From assembly GCA_001953115.1 (NCBI GenBank), contig LSSL01003086.1, positions 1-10,150 on the forward strand: DNA of 10,150 nucleotides, in the 5' to 3' direction. This document shows, piece by piece, positions 1 to 8,000 of this stretch (position 1 is its first letter; every line of letters begins with the position of its first letter). Both the position numbers and the translations under genes were made by a program. The notes under the pieces are model-generated. The model saw only the letters and a program-made list of their open reading frames with translations. It was not told where the DNA came from and did not search any database. The stretch comes from Smittium mucronatum. Lineage: Eukaryota > Kickxellomycota > Harpellomycetes > Harpellales > Legeriomycetaceae.

Positions 1-205
1 AGATCCGTCTGACTGTCGAACGCTGGACTTGTGCACTAGACTATGTCTCAGCTGTGCTAAACGATCGGTTCCTCCTGTTTCGAGATGGTCCTCCTCTGGA
101 ATCGCTGTCCTCCGAATCGCTGTGCGCTATCTCCACTACTCCCAACCAAGAATAGTACAACGCTGCGTGAAATTTTAGTCTAGTGTACTTCGAAAAGTAC
201 ACTAT
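1..205. other. GC-richer fragment of unknown identity at the left edge, possibly the end of a transposable element
   Basis: This stretch is clearly richer in G and C than everything up to the PXA1 gene, and the change to AT-rich sequence occurs within a few dozen bases after about 205. It contains a short 15-base tandem duplication (GAATCGCTGT at 99-108 and again at 114-123). It also has a 12-base inverted pair, GTGCACTAGACT (31-42) against AGTCTAGTGTAC (177-188), with one mismatch. A short open frame on the minus strand (226-41) would encode a serine/arginine-rich peptide, but it matches nothing I know and spans the hairpin, so I do not call it a gene. An abrupt composition edge with inverted repeats suggests the terminus of a mobile element continuing off the left side, for example a retrotransposon end. 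That is inference, because no coding domain is visible. Confidence 0.35.
181..204. repeat. Perfect 10-bp inverted repeat with a 4-base loop
   Basis: TAGTGTACTT (181-190) and AAGTACACTA (195-204) are exact reverse complements around CGAA. Read from the minus strand the loop is TTCG, which in RNA would be a UUCG tetraloop, though closed by U-A rather than the classic C-G. The hairpin sits right at the GC-rich to AT-rich boundary. It may be part of an element terminus or a structured 3' end. Its function is unknown. Confidence 0.7.
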
Positions 206-206
206 T

Positions 207-248
207 AAGCCCCTAAACCACGACAAGGTATTTCACTCTTAGGGGTTT
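207..248. repeat. Second hairpin: 10-bp stem with one G-T pair
   Basis: AAGCCCCTAA (207-216) can pair with TTAGGGGTTT (239-248); nine pairs are Watson-Crick and one is G-T, around a 22-base loop. It follows the 181-204 hairpin by only two bases, so the two form a consecutive stem-loop pair. A tract of four C pairing with four G is unusual in the AT-rich DNA that begins here. Confidence 0.6.
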
Positions 249-1970
249 GATTCTGAATTTATCAATTAAACGCTTTTACCCCAAAATAAATTCATTTTCT
301 CGATTTCTAAAATTGCATATTAATATATCCAATTATTATATCACTTGCTAAAACATTTGAAAAGCATTATTTTATTTTGTTTAATTTATATAATAGCCAA
401 AAAAGCCTTTATTTCATTCAAATGCCTAATTGTGTTGGTAGCCTAATATTACTAAAAAAGTAAGTTATCAACTAAATGCATATCTAAAAAAGAGATAACA
501 AAGCTACAAATAAGTAAGTACCTGCTGTTATTTAAAAATCACATATATCTAAATAAAGACAACAGAAAATTACGATTTTACTATTTTTCAGATTAATTCC
601 GTAATTGCTTAAAGTTGGGGTAATTATTGAGTACTATCGAATTTATTTAATTCCCACAAAAAAATTTTTAATCCTCACTATTAACTAATAACTATGTGCA
701 AATTCATTTTTGGCATTTTATTTTTATATAGACGATAAAATCTATAAAATCTATAATATTAAGACATTAAATAAATTTTCATAAACCTAATAGCAAGCAA
801 AGAAATTTTTTTTATTGAGACCTCAAATTTGCATAAATTTAAATTTTAAATACCCCTCATATCATTTTTTGTAAAGTTAGATTTTTTTTTTTTTTTACTT
901 GATCTAATTTAAAATTTACCTTTTTGTGCCTAAATTGTTTTTTTTTACTTAATCTGGTCAAATTTATCTGCTTGATAAAGAGGAATTTTAGGATGAATAT
1001 ATTAGATTTTTAGTATCTGTTGGAGATATTTATTTTTTTTATTCAAATAAAGCAATTGTTAAGTTTAGAAAGTAAACTAATCAAATTTGAATTGGTAAAA
1101 CATCTTATTCTTCATTTTAGGAGCGGATTTGTGTTCATTTTTATACTTTTCATTAGAGTGAATTTCTTCTTTCTAAGGCACTATAAATATGATATATGTT
1201 ATTTTTATTGTTAAAAAATTAGATGATGAGTTATTCCAATATAAAGTAACAGGAATCAATATTTATTAGTACATCGCTGTTTCATTAATATTTGTTCATT
1301 AATGCAATGATTGATAACGAGGACGTTAGATATGTGCTATTAATACCTATTTTAATTCATTGTCTGCATATATGTGGTTATTTAAATAGAGTATATGTTT
1401 TGAACATATGGAACACTTCACAATATGACTCATATATTAATTTATGGTTTTTAAAAAAATAATTTGATCATTAAAATAAAATTTGATTTGATTTTACAAT
1501 TTAGTCTAAATTTCATCACGATGATTTAAAAAATAAAATCAAGTCTCGTCTTATAAAAAATCTTAGATGCAATTTATTCTAAATTAAATCATCAAAAAAT
1601 TCCATTTGAACTGTTTATTAACCTTTTCAGTCATTGAAAATTCATCGGGATCTCAATTGTGAATTTTTTTATTTTCTATCATTCGTATTTCGGTATTCCT
1701 TATAAAATCTTAGCTTTTGTGATTAAGTTTTAAGCATTCCCTCAATTTTATAATTCAGTTAGGTTTTTTATTAAAATAAGCTATATGGGTCTTTATTATG
1801 TGTGGGAAAAAGGAGCGATTATCACATGGAATTCCGTTACGCTTATTTTTCATAAACATATATAATTATTTTTAGCTGTGAAATAAAATTAAATTGGATT
1901 TTTTTGCGAATTTTTTTATAAACATAAACAGATTAGAGTGCACGATAGAAAAAATGCCCTGCATGTCTGG
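249..1970. other. AT-rich non-coding region, no gene seen
   Basis: All six frames are broken by frequent stops. The only longer open stretch (1020-1214, plus) begins with TTG and encodes a phenylalanine/isoleucine-rich product typical of AT-rich noise. Minor structure is present. A T-run followed by ACTTGATCT (about 889-905) recurs 50 bases later as a T-run followed by ACTTAATCT (about 939-955). AATTTAGTCTAAATT near 1499 recurs as AATTTATTCTAAATT near 1571. GATGATTTAA (1520-1529) is exactly inverted as TTAAATCATC (1584-1593). I see no RNA gene. Confidence 0.6.
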
Positions 1971-2126
1971 CCTTTAAATATTTTAATCTGGCTATCAATG
2001 AGAACTTTTTATTTGCACGAAAAGTCAATAAAAATTATAAATAACCCAACTATGAAACTAATTATTAATAAATTCTTTTAATGGCTGAGAATGAGGGTTA
2101 CTTTTGTGCCACAGGTTCAGAAAGGG
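1971..2126. mobile_element. Probable decayed fourth copy of the TTAA-flanked MITE family
   Basis: The right end, GGTTCAGAAAGGG (2114-2126), matches the right end GGCCCGGAAAGGG of the copy at 6551-6713 at 10 of 13 positions. It is followed by TCAA, one change from the TTAA target site. The last 38 bases through the target site align without gaps to the end of the copy at 5714-5867 at about 24 positions, and most differences are transitions. Further in, ACCCAACTATGAAA resembles ACCCAATAGCATAAA of that copy. The left end (CCTTTAAATA at 1971) is weak and lacks a clear TTAA, so the left boundary is a guess based on family length. Confidence 0.4.
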
Positions 2127-2130
2127 TCAA

Positions 2131-2667
2131 AATTTGGCGTTTAATTACAATAAAAAAAAATAATGAGTTTCATTAAAAAAACTTTATATTAGAGATATCA
2201 GAGCCTTGAATTCAGACCTCTGACACTTATTCAAATCAATATCTTAATCAAATTTTTGATCTATAAAGTTACTATGTTCTTAGATATCAAGCATGAAAAA
2301 AAACTCGGAAGAAATTTAAACAAAAAACATTATTTTAGAACTAAATTATTGGTCATGAAAAATGCTTTGTAGCTAGCTTTTTTTAAATATAAGATTATTT
2401 ATAAAAAAATCTTTATAAACATGAAAAGTAAAGGAAACTTATGACAATGAATTTAAGAATTAGCAAAAGCACTTGGAATTTAATAAAAGGGTTTATTTTA
2501 ACAAAAATTAATTATTAACCTTTTTATTGCAATTTGTATTAGAATAACTTATACCTTAAAATCAATATAATCAAAGGTTTAATAAAACAAGAAAAGCGAA
2601 TAAAGGATTTTGTATACAAAATATCTAGAATTGGAAATAAGTATCCACTAATTAAAGGAAGAAATGG
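2131..2667. other. Downstream flank of PXA1, including its probable 3' untranslated region
   Basis: No gene is visible here. AATAAAAGGGTT (2482-2493) and AACCTTTTTATT (2517-2528) are inverted copies with one mismatch, giving a possible hairpin that overlaps candidate polyadenylation signals of the minus-strand gene. The rest is AT-rich with runs of A and T. Confidence 0.5.
2523..2528 (-). terminator. Candidate polyadenylation signal AATAAA for PXA1
   Basis: On the minus strand AATAAA occurs here, about 140 bases beyond the PXA1 stop codon, and again at 2497-2492. This is a plausible 3' UTR distance in fungi. The hexamer is expected often by chance in such AT-rich DNA, so the assignment is weak. 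Confidence 0.25.
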
Positions 2668-5514
2668 TTATCTTAGAGCATCTATAATTCTTTGATCTAA
2701 TACCACTTTAGCCAGTTCAACGTTAATATCAGACAAACGAGCCTCACACTTTTGATACATCTGTCTCCTTTCAGACAAAATTCTACGCAACCTGAAAACT
2801 CCTGTTTTATTATTATCATCATATTCGTTGTTTGATGTTGACTGATCTGAGAGATAAGTTGTGCTAGAATCACGGCTGAATGCCGCGCTATGCTCGTTGC
2901 AGGTTGAATAACCGTCTAAATGTTTTTCAATGGGACTATCATATGAGAAGGAGATATTTTGAGATGCAGAATGAGCTGTGTTTAACCTTGCTGTATACCA
3001 AGAGACCCCTAAATCAGCAGGGGGCTGATTTTTAAATGAATCCTCAGGTAAGTTAGATCTGAGTATCTCTTCGCCCTCATCCACTTCAATTAATTCATTT
3101 CCTGGTCGTGATGGTCCTGCGTACACAACCCTGTTAGAAGAGGATGCATTTAGCATTCTATTGATAGGGTTAGGGGATTTATAACCACGCCTAAAACTTG
3201 AGCTAGGAGTAGGAGATTTACAGGGATCGACTAACCTAAGAACGTAATCGTGGTATAAAGCTAGATAGTTTCGGTTAGATATTGTTATTAAGGTAATATT
3301 GATACTCTTTGCATGTCTATAAATTTTCTTCTCGACTGCATAACTGATGGCACTTGTGCATTCATCAAGAATAGCGAACTTTGGGTGGTGGTAAAAGAGC
3401 CTGGCTATAGAAATCTTTTGTCTCTCCTCATCGGTTAGAGAATTGGTCCAGTTTTTCACTGAGTCTAACCCGCCCTCTCTGTCAAGCAGATAATCCAAAC
3501 TAACGATCTTCAGGATTTCAAGCAAGTCATTATCTGTGTATCCATTTTCTATCATCAAACTTTGATCATGAGGATAGGTTATTTGATCTCTTAGGGAACC
3601 CATACACATATACGAACGGGAAGGAATACATATAATATCATCGCTAGGGGGTTTTTCAAGAATACCATTAAAATTAGGCCATAGGCCAGAAATAATCTTT
3701 AACATAGAAGATTTTCCCACACCAGCAGGACCTTTAACCAGCCAATTCTCACCGGGTTTGACAGTCCAGATGAGAGGTTGGATTAGTACTTTACCAGGGG
3801 AATATGGATCGTAGTTAGGAAGAACAATTGGAACACAGGTCAATCTGATACCATTGAAATCCTGGTAAACAACTCTTCTTGCACCAGCAAGAGTCAAATA
3901 TTTGTTTGAATTGGCAATTTTGCCCGAACTCTTAGAGAGTTCAGGGTAATAATCTTTACGTAATGCGTGGCCAGTTTGAAAAAAAGTAAATATTCGATCA
4001 GTTCTACCGGAGAGTTCCATTAATCTCTTGTGAGCATACATTAATCTTCCTGCTGCATCAATGAAATATAACATTAACCATCTGTTGGAAACAAATTTTC
4101 TCATTCTAATGGCGCTGGAAGATGAATCGACTCTCAAATTAGAAACATCTTTATAGTAGGGATATGCACCTATTACATAACCGAGAGCAGACCAAATGTA
4201 CTTGACAATCATATCTTCAGCAATGACATACTTAAATCTTTTTTTTATGATAGACTGACAAAAGTTGATAAGCTTGTAAAGCGCTTGTGAAAAAGAGCTT
4301 TTTTCGTATTTCTCACCCCTAAGCATAGCTATTTCCTCTGAATTCGAGATGGTATTAGAATAATCTAATCTGAGATTTTCTTCAAATTGGTCTCTAGTTG
4401 CAATGAGCTTTTCAAATGAGGGAGTAATTTTTTTAAGAAACAGAAAAAAGGCAGCATAGAGTAATGCAATTAAGGCAGAACCATTTGTATTCAGATTTCT
4501 ATTTAGTTGTATACCAAAAGCTATCAAATCGATTGAAGGGTTCACAATACTGGAAAGTAAAAGAGATAAAGCTGAACAGAATTTAGTAATATCGCCTTTA
4601 AGAACTCTATATAAAAATGTAAAATGATATAAAAGCATTAAGGTGTCATGTGATAAAAAAAAAAGATATTTCGGGAAAGAAAAACAACTATGTAGAAATT
4701 TATCTTACTGGTCAAGATCCTTAGCTGTTCTATCCAATTTTGAAAGTTTGTATGATGAGTTTGGGTTATTCGAATACAAATTATAAATATAAACGGTGAT
4801 ACGAGTACGGATAGAAGTTGATAGAATTGCTTCCAAATAATGCACCAAGCTATTGGTATAGGTTAAAGGTATGGAAATTATTAGATGGGACAATATACCT
4901 TTGAAGAATTTTCTTCTTTTAGCTTGAATTAGGTATTTTACTATCTTCCCATCCAACTCAATCAAAATAATATTGATCAAAACTCTCATAATTGAAATCA
5001 GGCTATGAAGCAATATGATTAATGCCTCTTTACTGCGCCAAGAGGGTATCACGATTCTAAGGAGAGTTCTTAATTTGATAAAAAACATTCTGTTGATACC
5101 ACCTACTCTTTTTGGGAAAGATGGATTTTTTTTTTCGGGTAGTAAACTATTAGATATTTCAGGGTCATACATATTAATCATTTTTTTGAATGGATTTTTT
5201 AATGAATTAGGCAGAAAGTGGAAGCTATCATTTTGGTCTGAATCCTGGAAGGTTCGCAAAAAATCAATCGAGTCAGAATCTAATGATGCATTAATTTTTT
5301 GTATTGATGTTTGTCTCGAAATCGGATACTTGGCAGTTTTAACATTTTTGGGGAAGAATTCCGCACCAGGAAATTTCAGGTACTCATTCAACTTTCTCAA
5401 GACATCTTTGTTTTGAAAATAACTAGCTAAAAATATGGATGAGCTGATTCCAGTTGCCACAAGAAGAGAAGTGTTAGTAAAGGTGTGGACTTCGGATTTC
5501 ATGGAATAATTCAT
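2668..5514 (-). CDS. PXA1: Pxa1-like peroxisomal ABC half-transporter (ABCD family), two exons, degenerate ATPase motifs
   Basis: By family, Pxa1 pairs with Pxa2 in the peroxisomal membrane and imports long-chain acyl-CoA for beta-oxidation. Exons 5514-4709 and 4606-2668 join in frame to give 914 residues; yeast Pxa1 is about 870. In order: N-terminal hydrophobic stretch (14-33); polar spacer (50-135); ABCD-type segment NRMFFIKLRTLLRIVIP (141-157), where family members carry the peroxisomal membrane-targeting region; transmembrane domain (about 160-420) with SWRSKE, LDGKIVK and the EAA-like NSEEIA (357-362); FNGIRL (519-524), as in yeast Pxa1; Walker A GPAGVGKSS (561-569); LRDQITYP (607-614); Walker B FAILDE (679-684); serine-rich tail (729-870); charged helical end. 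Odd residues: Ser598 replaces the Q-loop Gln, LTDEE (659-663) replaces LSGGE, and Asn713 replaces the H-loop His. The start has G at -3 and an in-frame stop four codons upstream; Met5 is an alternative. Family certain; Pxa1 rather than Pxa2 probable, from the spacer motif and ITLITIS-R ending. Confidence 0.9.
4607..4708 (-). other. Spliceosomal intron in PXA1, 102 bases
   Basis: On the minus strand the first exon ends ...GACCA and is followed by GTAAGA. The intron ends TTTTTATATAG before AGTTCTTAAAGG. A branch site CCTTAAT (4643-4637) puts the branch A 31 bases before the end of the intron. Splicing in phase 2 rebuilds a Gln codon (CA|A) and reads ...KDLDQ|VLKGDITKFC..., matching the family pattern of DQ, then x-T-x-D-V-x-KFC, at this point. 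Without splicing, a TAA follows the Gln directly. The length is divisible by three, but the in-frame stop makes retention unproductive. Confidence 0.92.
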
Positions 5515-5709
5515 TTCAAAATATTACATTGAATAGAAACTGGGTCGTTCTTAATTTTGATTCACATTAAAAAAAATAATAAATTTTTATCGAAAGCAAA
5601 TCAACTTCTAAATAAAAACATTATTTCTCAAAGATAAAATATTTCGAGTGGATTATAAGTAAAAATAATAAGTGGAAAGTGAAGGTCGTCTGGCAATACC
5701 TGACGTTGT
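5515..5709 (-). promoter_or_regulatory. Short upstream region of PXA1 between start codon and first MITE
   Basis: Only about 195 bases separate the PXA1 start codon from the TTAA site of the nearest small transposon. The stretch is AT-rich and should hold the 5' leader and core promoter. I can point to no convincing TATA element, because TA-rich words are everywhere. The element beyond it places an inverted CCAAT (ATTGG at 5768-5772) about 255 bases upstream, which could act as a CCAAT box for this gene. Confidence 0.35.
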
Positions 5710-5713
5710 TTAA

Positions 5714-5867
5714 TATTTTCCGGGTTCAAATTCCATATCACATATATTTGGGCGTATTACAACTTCAATTGGCTATATTTCTTTATTTACCCAATAGCAT
5801 AAATATATTGTTAGTCCAATGTTAATACTAAATGAAAGTAAGTTTTGCATCATCGGCCCGGAAATGG
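5714..5867 (-). mobile_element. piggyBac-type non-autonomous element (MITE), copy 1, 154 bp, inverted relative to the other two
   Basis: Intact TTAA duplications flank the element (5710-5713 and 5868-5871). Its ends are inverted: the left starts TATTTTCCGGG and the right, read in reverse complement, starts CCATTTCCGGG, sharing the TTTCCGGG core. Reverse complementing the copy at 6551-6713 gives an alignable interior, including the ACCCAAT block and the run AAAGTGAAAGACATTTTTTG against AAATGAAAGTAAGTTTTG. TTAA target duplication with ends beginning CCY is characteristic of the piggyBac superfamily; no transposase is encoded. The B-box-like GGTTCAAATTCC at 5723-5734 is part of the left end. Confidence 0.7.
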
Positions 5868-6024
5868 TTAATAAAATAAATGGTCCAAGCTATAACGTAA
5901 GAGCTTTTCAAAAGTTTGCGATTTTAAGTCATCGCTTTTCGAATGGCAAAAACAAGGTGTGTAATATGATCAGTGTAAATATTTGTTTTCCAAAATGCAT
6001 TAATTATCGAGTTGGTATAATTAA

Positions 6025-6187
6025 CCGCAACAGATCCAAATTTACAAAAATGGCTTTCATTTTTCGGTCAATGTAATCATTAGATGGATGGCATTTGTGT
6101 ATTATTATATAAGCTATTAATTTAGGCCAATTGTAAGTGAGAATGCAAACAAATAGAAGCAAGGTAAGAATTTTGTCCCAGAAACGG
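6025..6187 (+). mobile_element. piggyBac-type MITE, copy 2, 163 bp, eroded
   Basis: It starts directly after TTAA (6021-6024) with CCGCAACAGA and ends CCCAGAAACGG before TATA (6188-6191), a mutated second target copy. It aligns without any gap along all 163 bases to the copy exactly 526 bases to the right. By hand count about 100 positions match, which is far above chance even in AT-rich DNA. The best-kept block is ACAAAAATGGCTTTCATTTT. Ends and target site are worn, so this is an old insertion. Confidence 0.7.
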
Positions 6188-6191
6188 TATA

Positions 6192-6546
6192 GGCTCCATT
6201 GAGGTAAGAAAATAACCAAAATAGAGAGGCACCAAAATTAAAAACTTGTTGCTTTTAGGGTTAGAAGCATAGAAAATTTCATCGTTTATTGGTCAAAACA
6301 AATACCGAAACGATAGCAAGGCTATAAAATTGACCTAATTTTTATTATCAGCGAATAGAAAAAAAATTTACAGGTAGGAATTCAATGTGTTTTTGTACTA
6401 GGAAAGGACTAAAGTTGAATTACTATCAGCCAATTAATTTCCACTATCAAATGCCAAATATTAATATTAAAATAATTGATAATAATAACTGAGTATAAAT
6501 CAACTTTTCCAATTGGCAGATTCTTAGATTCACCAGACGTTTTACT
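6192..6546. other. AT-rich spacer between MITE copies 2 and 3
   Basis: No gene is seen. A small inverted pair, ATCGTTT (6281-6287) and AAACGAT (6308-6314), with nearby GGT and ACC, could form a weak hairpin. GCCAATT near 6429 is mirrored by AATTGGC near 6513. Neither is clearly above chance. Confidence 0.5.
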
Positions 6547-6550
6547 TTAA

Positions 6551-6713
6551 CCTTTCAGGGGCGATGGTACAAAAAATGTCTTTCACTTTTCTCTCAATGT
6601 TATGATTAGTTTAATATTATTCGAGTATCATTGGGTTGATCACGCATTTGGGCAAATTAGAATTGTAAATATACAAAAATAGGGGCAAAGATCAAATTTG
6701 GGCCCGGAAAGGG
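6551..6713 (+). mobile_element. piggyBac-type MITE, copy 3, 163 bp, best preserved
   Basis: Perfect TTAA duplications flank it (6547-6550 and 6714-6717). The left end CCTTTCAGGGGC and the reverse complement of the right end CCCTTTCCGGGCCC are inverted repeats with one small gap and few mismatches. Ends of the CCCTTT type next to TTAA are typical of piggyBac elements in general. The interior has no open frame of note, so mobility would have depended on a transposase encoded elsewhere. Confidence 0.78.
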
Positions 6714-6717
6714 TTAA

Positions 6718-7442
6718 ACAGTTTTTTATTATCTTTTGAATAGCTTTCTTGGCGAAAATGAGTTGTTTTCATTCGTTTAAAAAGAAAATACAACTAATAA
6801 TAGTTGTCTAGTATCTAAAGAAAATAAATTTTCCATAATTTTGTAAAAAATACAATATCATTAGCCAATAACCTGTTTATAAAAAAACGAATATATAGGG
6901 ATTTGTGGAAAAAGGCGTCTGATCTGTATTAGAATCCAATTATTATTAGATTATAAGGCCTGACACAAATATAGAAATTAGTAATATAAGGCTGAATGTG
7001 AAAGTATATAATGTTAAGGTTATTCAGACATTTAGCACAAAAATTATGATTTTTGTAGTAAACGCCCAAAACTGATTATATTAACATTAATAATTGGGAA
7101 GATTTTACTATAGCATTGATAAGAAAAAGTGACGTGGCTGGAGATTTATTTCATATCCATTATTAGACATTTTTTTTAAATATTTATAGAACTGATTTTA
7201 TGCGCTGATATCATGAGCAAAAAATATGCGGAAAACTCCGTATCAATAAAAAAACGTGCAAGACATAAAAAAGATCGAGCTAGGGGTTATTTCACCTATT
7301 TCCAATTGATCATCAATATATTTTGCCTAATTTTTGTCCACTAAATATTTAGTAATAAATCATTTTTTTAAAATATTTTATATATAATGCTATTTTTATT
7401 GGATACTTATAATTTATTTTAGTTTTTATAGGCTGAATAAAT
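6718..7442. other. AT-rich intergenic stretch, nothing recognised
   Basis: All frames are closed by frequent stops and there are no convincing inverted ends, RNA genes or repeats of the MITE family. It ends in TTTTTATAG just before the GC-richer island, which resembles a splice acceptor, but no upstream exon can be proposed. Confidence 0.5.
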
Positions 7443-8000
7443 ATGTGGAATTACATTGTCAAATATCCTGACACCAAAAGATTGATATCCTCAGTGCTGA
7501 TAGATTCCTCTCCTAGTCTTCAGAATGCGTGCCTAAGGGAAATCGGAGCCATATTTATCATCCGATGTACTCAACCTGACACTGGTTCTATTAGGCTATA
7601 TAACTGAAGTGAAATGCAGTCATGGATTAAGCTTGAAATCATTGAAAATGAATTTGATGATATGGTTGAGTTCCTCGTTGGAACCTAATTCTAACGGGAT
7701 TAATAAAATGTAGACGCACGTTAAAAACGTAGTTATTTCTTCCATGTCTTTCCTAAAAACTGGTTGTTTAAGCCTGGATCATCGCTAAGCTGAAATAGCA
7801 TGACCTTTTCAAACAGACAGTTTGCCAGATTAAAAATATTTAGATTCTTTCCTCATGTTATAGATATGCTCTCATCATATTCATTTACTTTTGAACCATT
7901 TAGATGTTGTTACTTAAGTAGAAAAGCATCATTGGAATTTCGATATATATGCGTCACCTTAGCCCCCAAATTAATATATGATATTCCAAGCTTGGATTAA
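7443..8000. pseudogene. GC-elevated island with broken open frames, probable relic of an unidentified gene
   Basis: Base composition here is closer to the PXA1 exons than to the flanks, which suggests former coding sequence. On the plus strand one frame opens with MWNYIVKYPDTKRLISSVLI and ends at TGA 7605-7607. A second frame is open from about 7534 to 7710 (it includes SSDVLNLTLVLLGYITEVKC), so a single frameshift near 7555 would join them. A third stretch is open at 7800-8000. On the minus strand, NLANCLFEKVMLFQLSDD (about 7828-7775) and MEEITTFLTCVYILLIPLE (from 7745) are also open, again needing a frameshift. I recognise no family in any of them and cannot decide the strand. Chance open frames in a GC-richer patch remain possible. 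Confidence 0.35.

Noticed and set aside
41..226. Minus-strand open frame encoding a Ser/Arg-rich 61-residue peptide
   Set aside because: It has no recognisable domain, runs through the hairpin at 181-204, and its repetitive Ser/Asp part comes from a 15-base DNA duplication.
1020..1214. Plus-strand open frame of 64 codons
   Set aside because: It starts with TTG, is Phe/Ile-rich as expected from T-rich DNA, and shows no features of a protein-coding exon.
1618..1790. Another MITE start, TTAACCTTTTCAG
   Set aside because: The left end resembles the family, but no matching right end or second TTAA is found about 160 bases away, and the interior does not align.
2515..2582. Miniature TTAA-flanked element starting CCTTTTTATT and ending AAAGGT
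   Set aside because: At about 60 bases with only a few paired end bases it is likely chance; the interior does not match the other copies.
4636..4638. ATG as start of a separate 656-residue transporter gene
   Set aside because: The ATG lies inside the intron; the protein would lack half of the membrane domain, and splicing restores the family sequence without a gap.
5015..5416. Plus-strand open frame of 133 codons
   Set aside because: It is antisense to the first PXA1 exon, whose protein is clearly recognisable; this frame has no family resemblance.
5684..5740. tRNA or tRNA-derived SINE suggested by TGGCAATACC (A-box-like) and GGTTCAAATTCC (B-box-like) 32 bases apart
   Set aside because: The acceptor and T stems do not pair, and the B-box-like word lies inside the inverted end of the TTAA-flanked element at 5714-5867, which explains it better.
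5819..6076. Plus-strand open frame of 85 codons
   Set aside because: It overlaps two MITE copies and has no recognisable product; chance frame.
6004..6219. Minus-strand open frame of 71 codons
   Set aside because: It lies almost entirely over the MITE at 6025-6187 and is not conserved in the aligned copy at 6551-6713.
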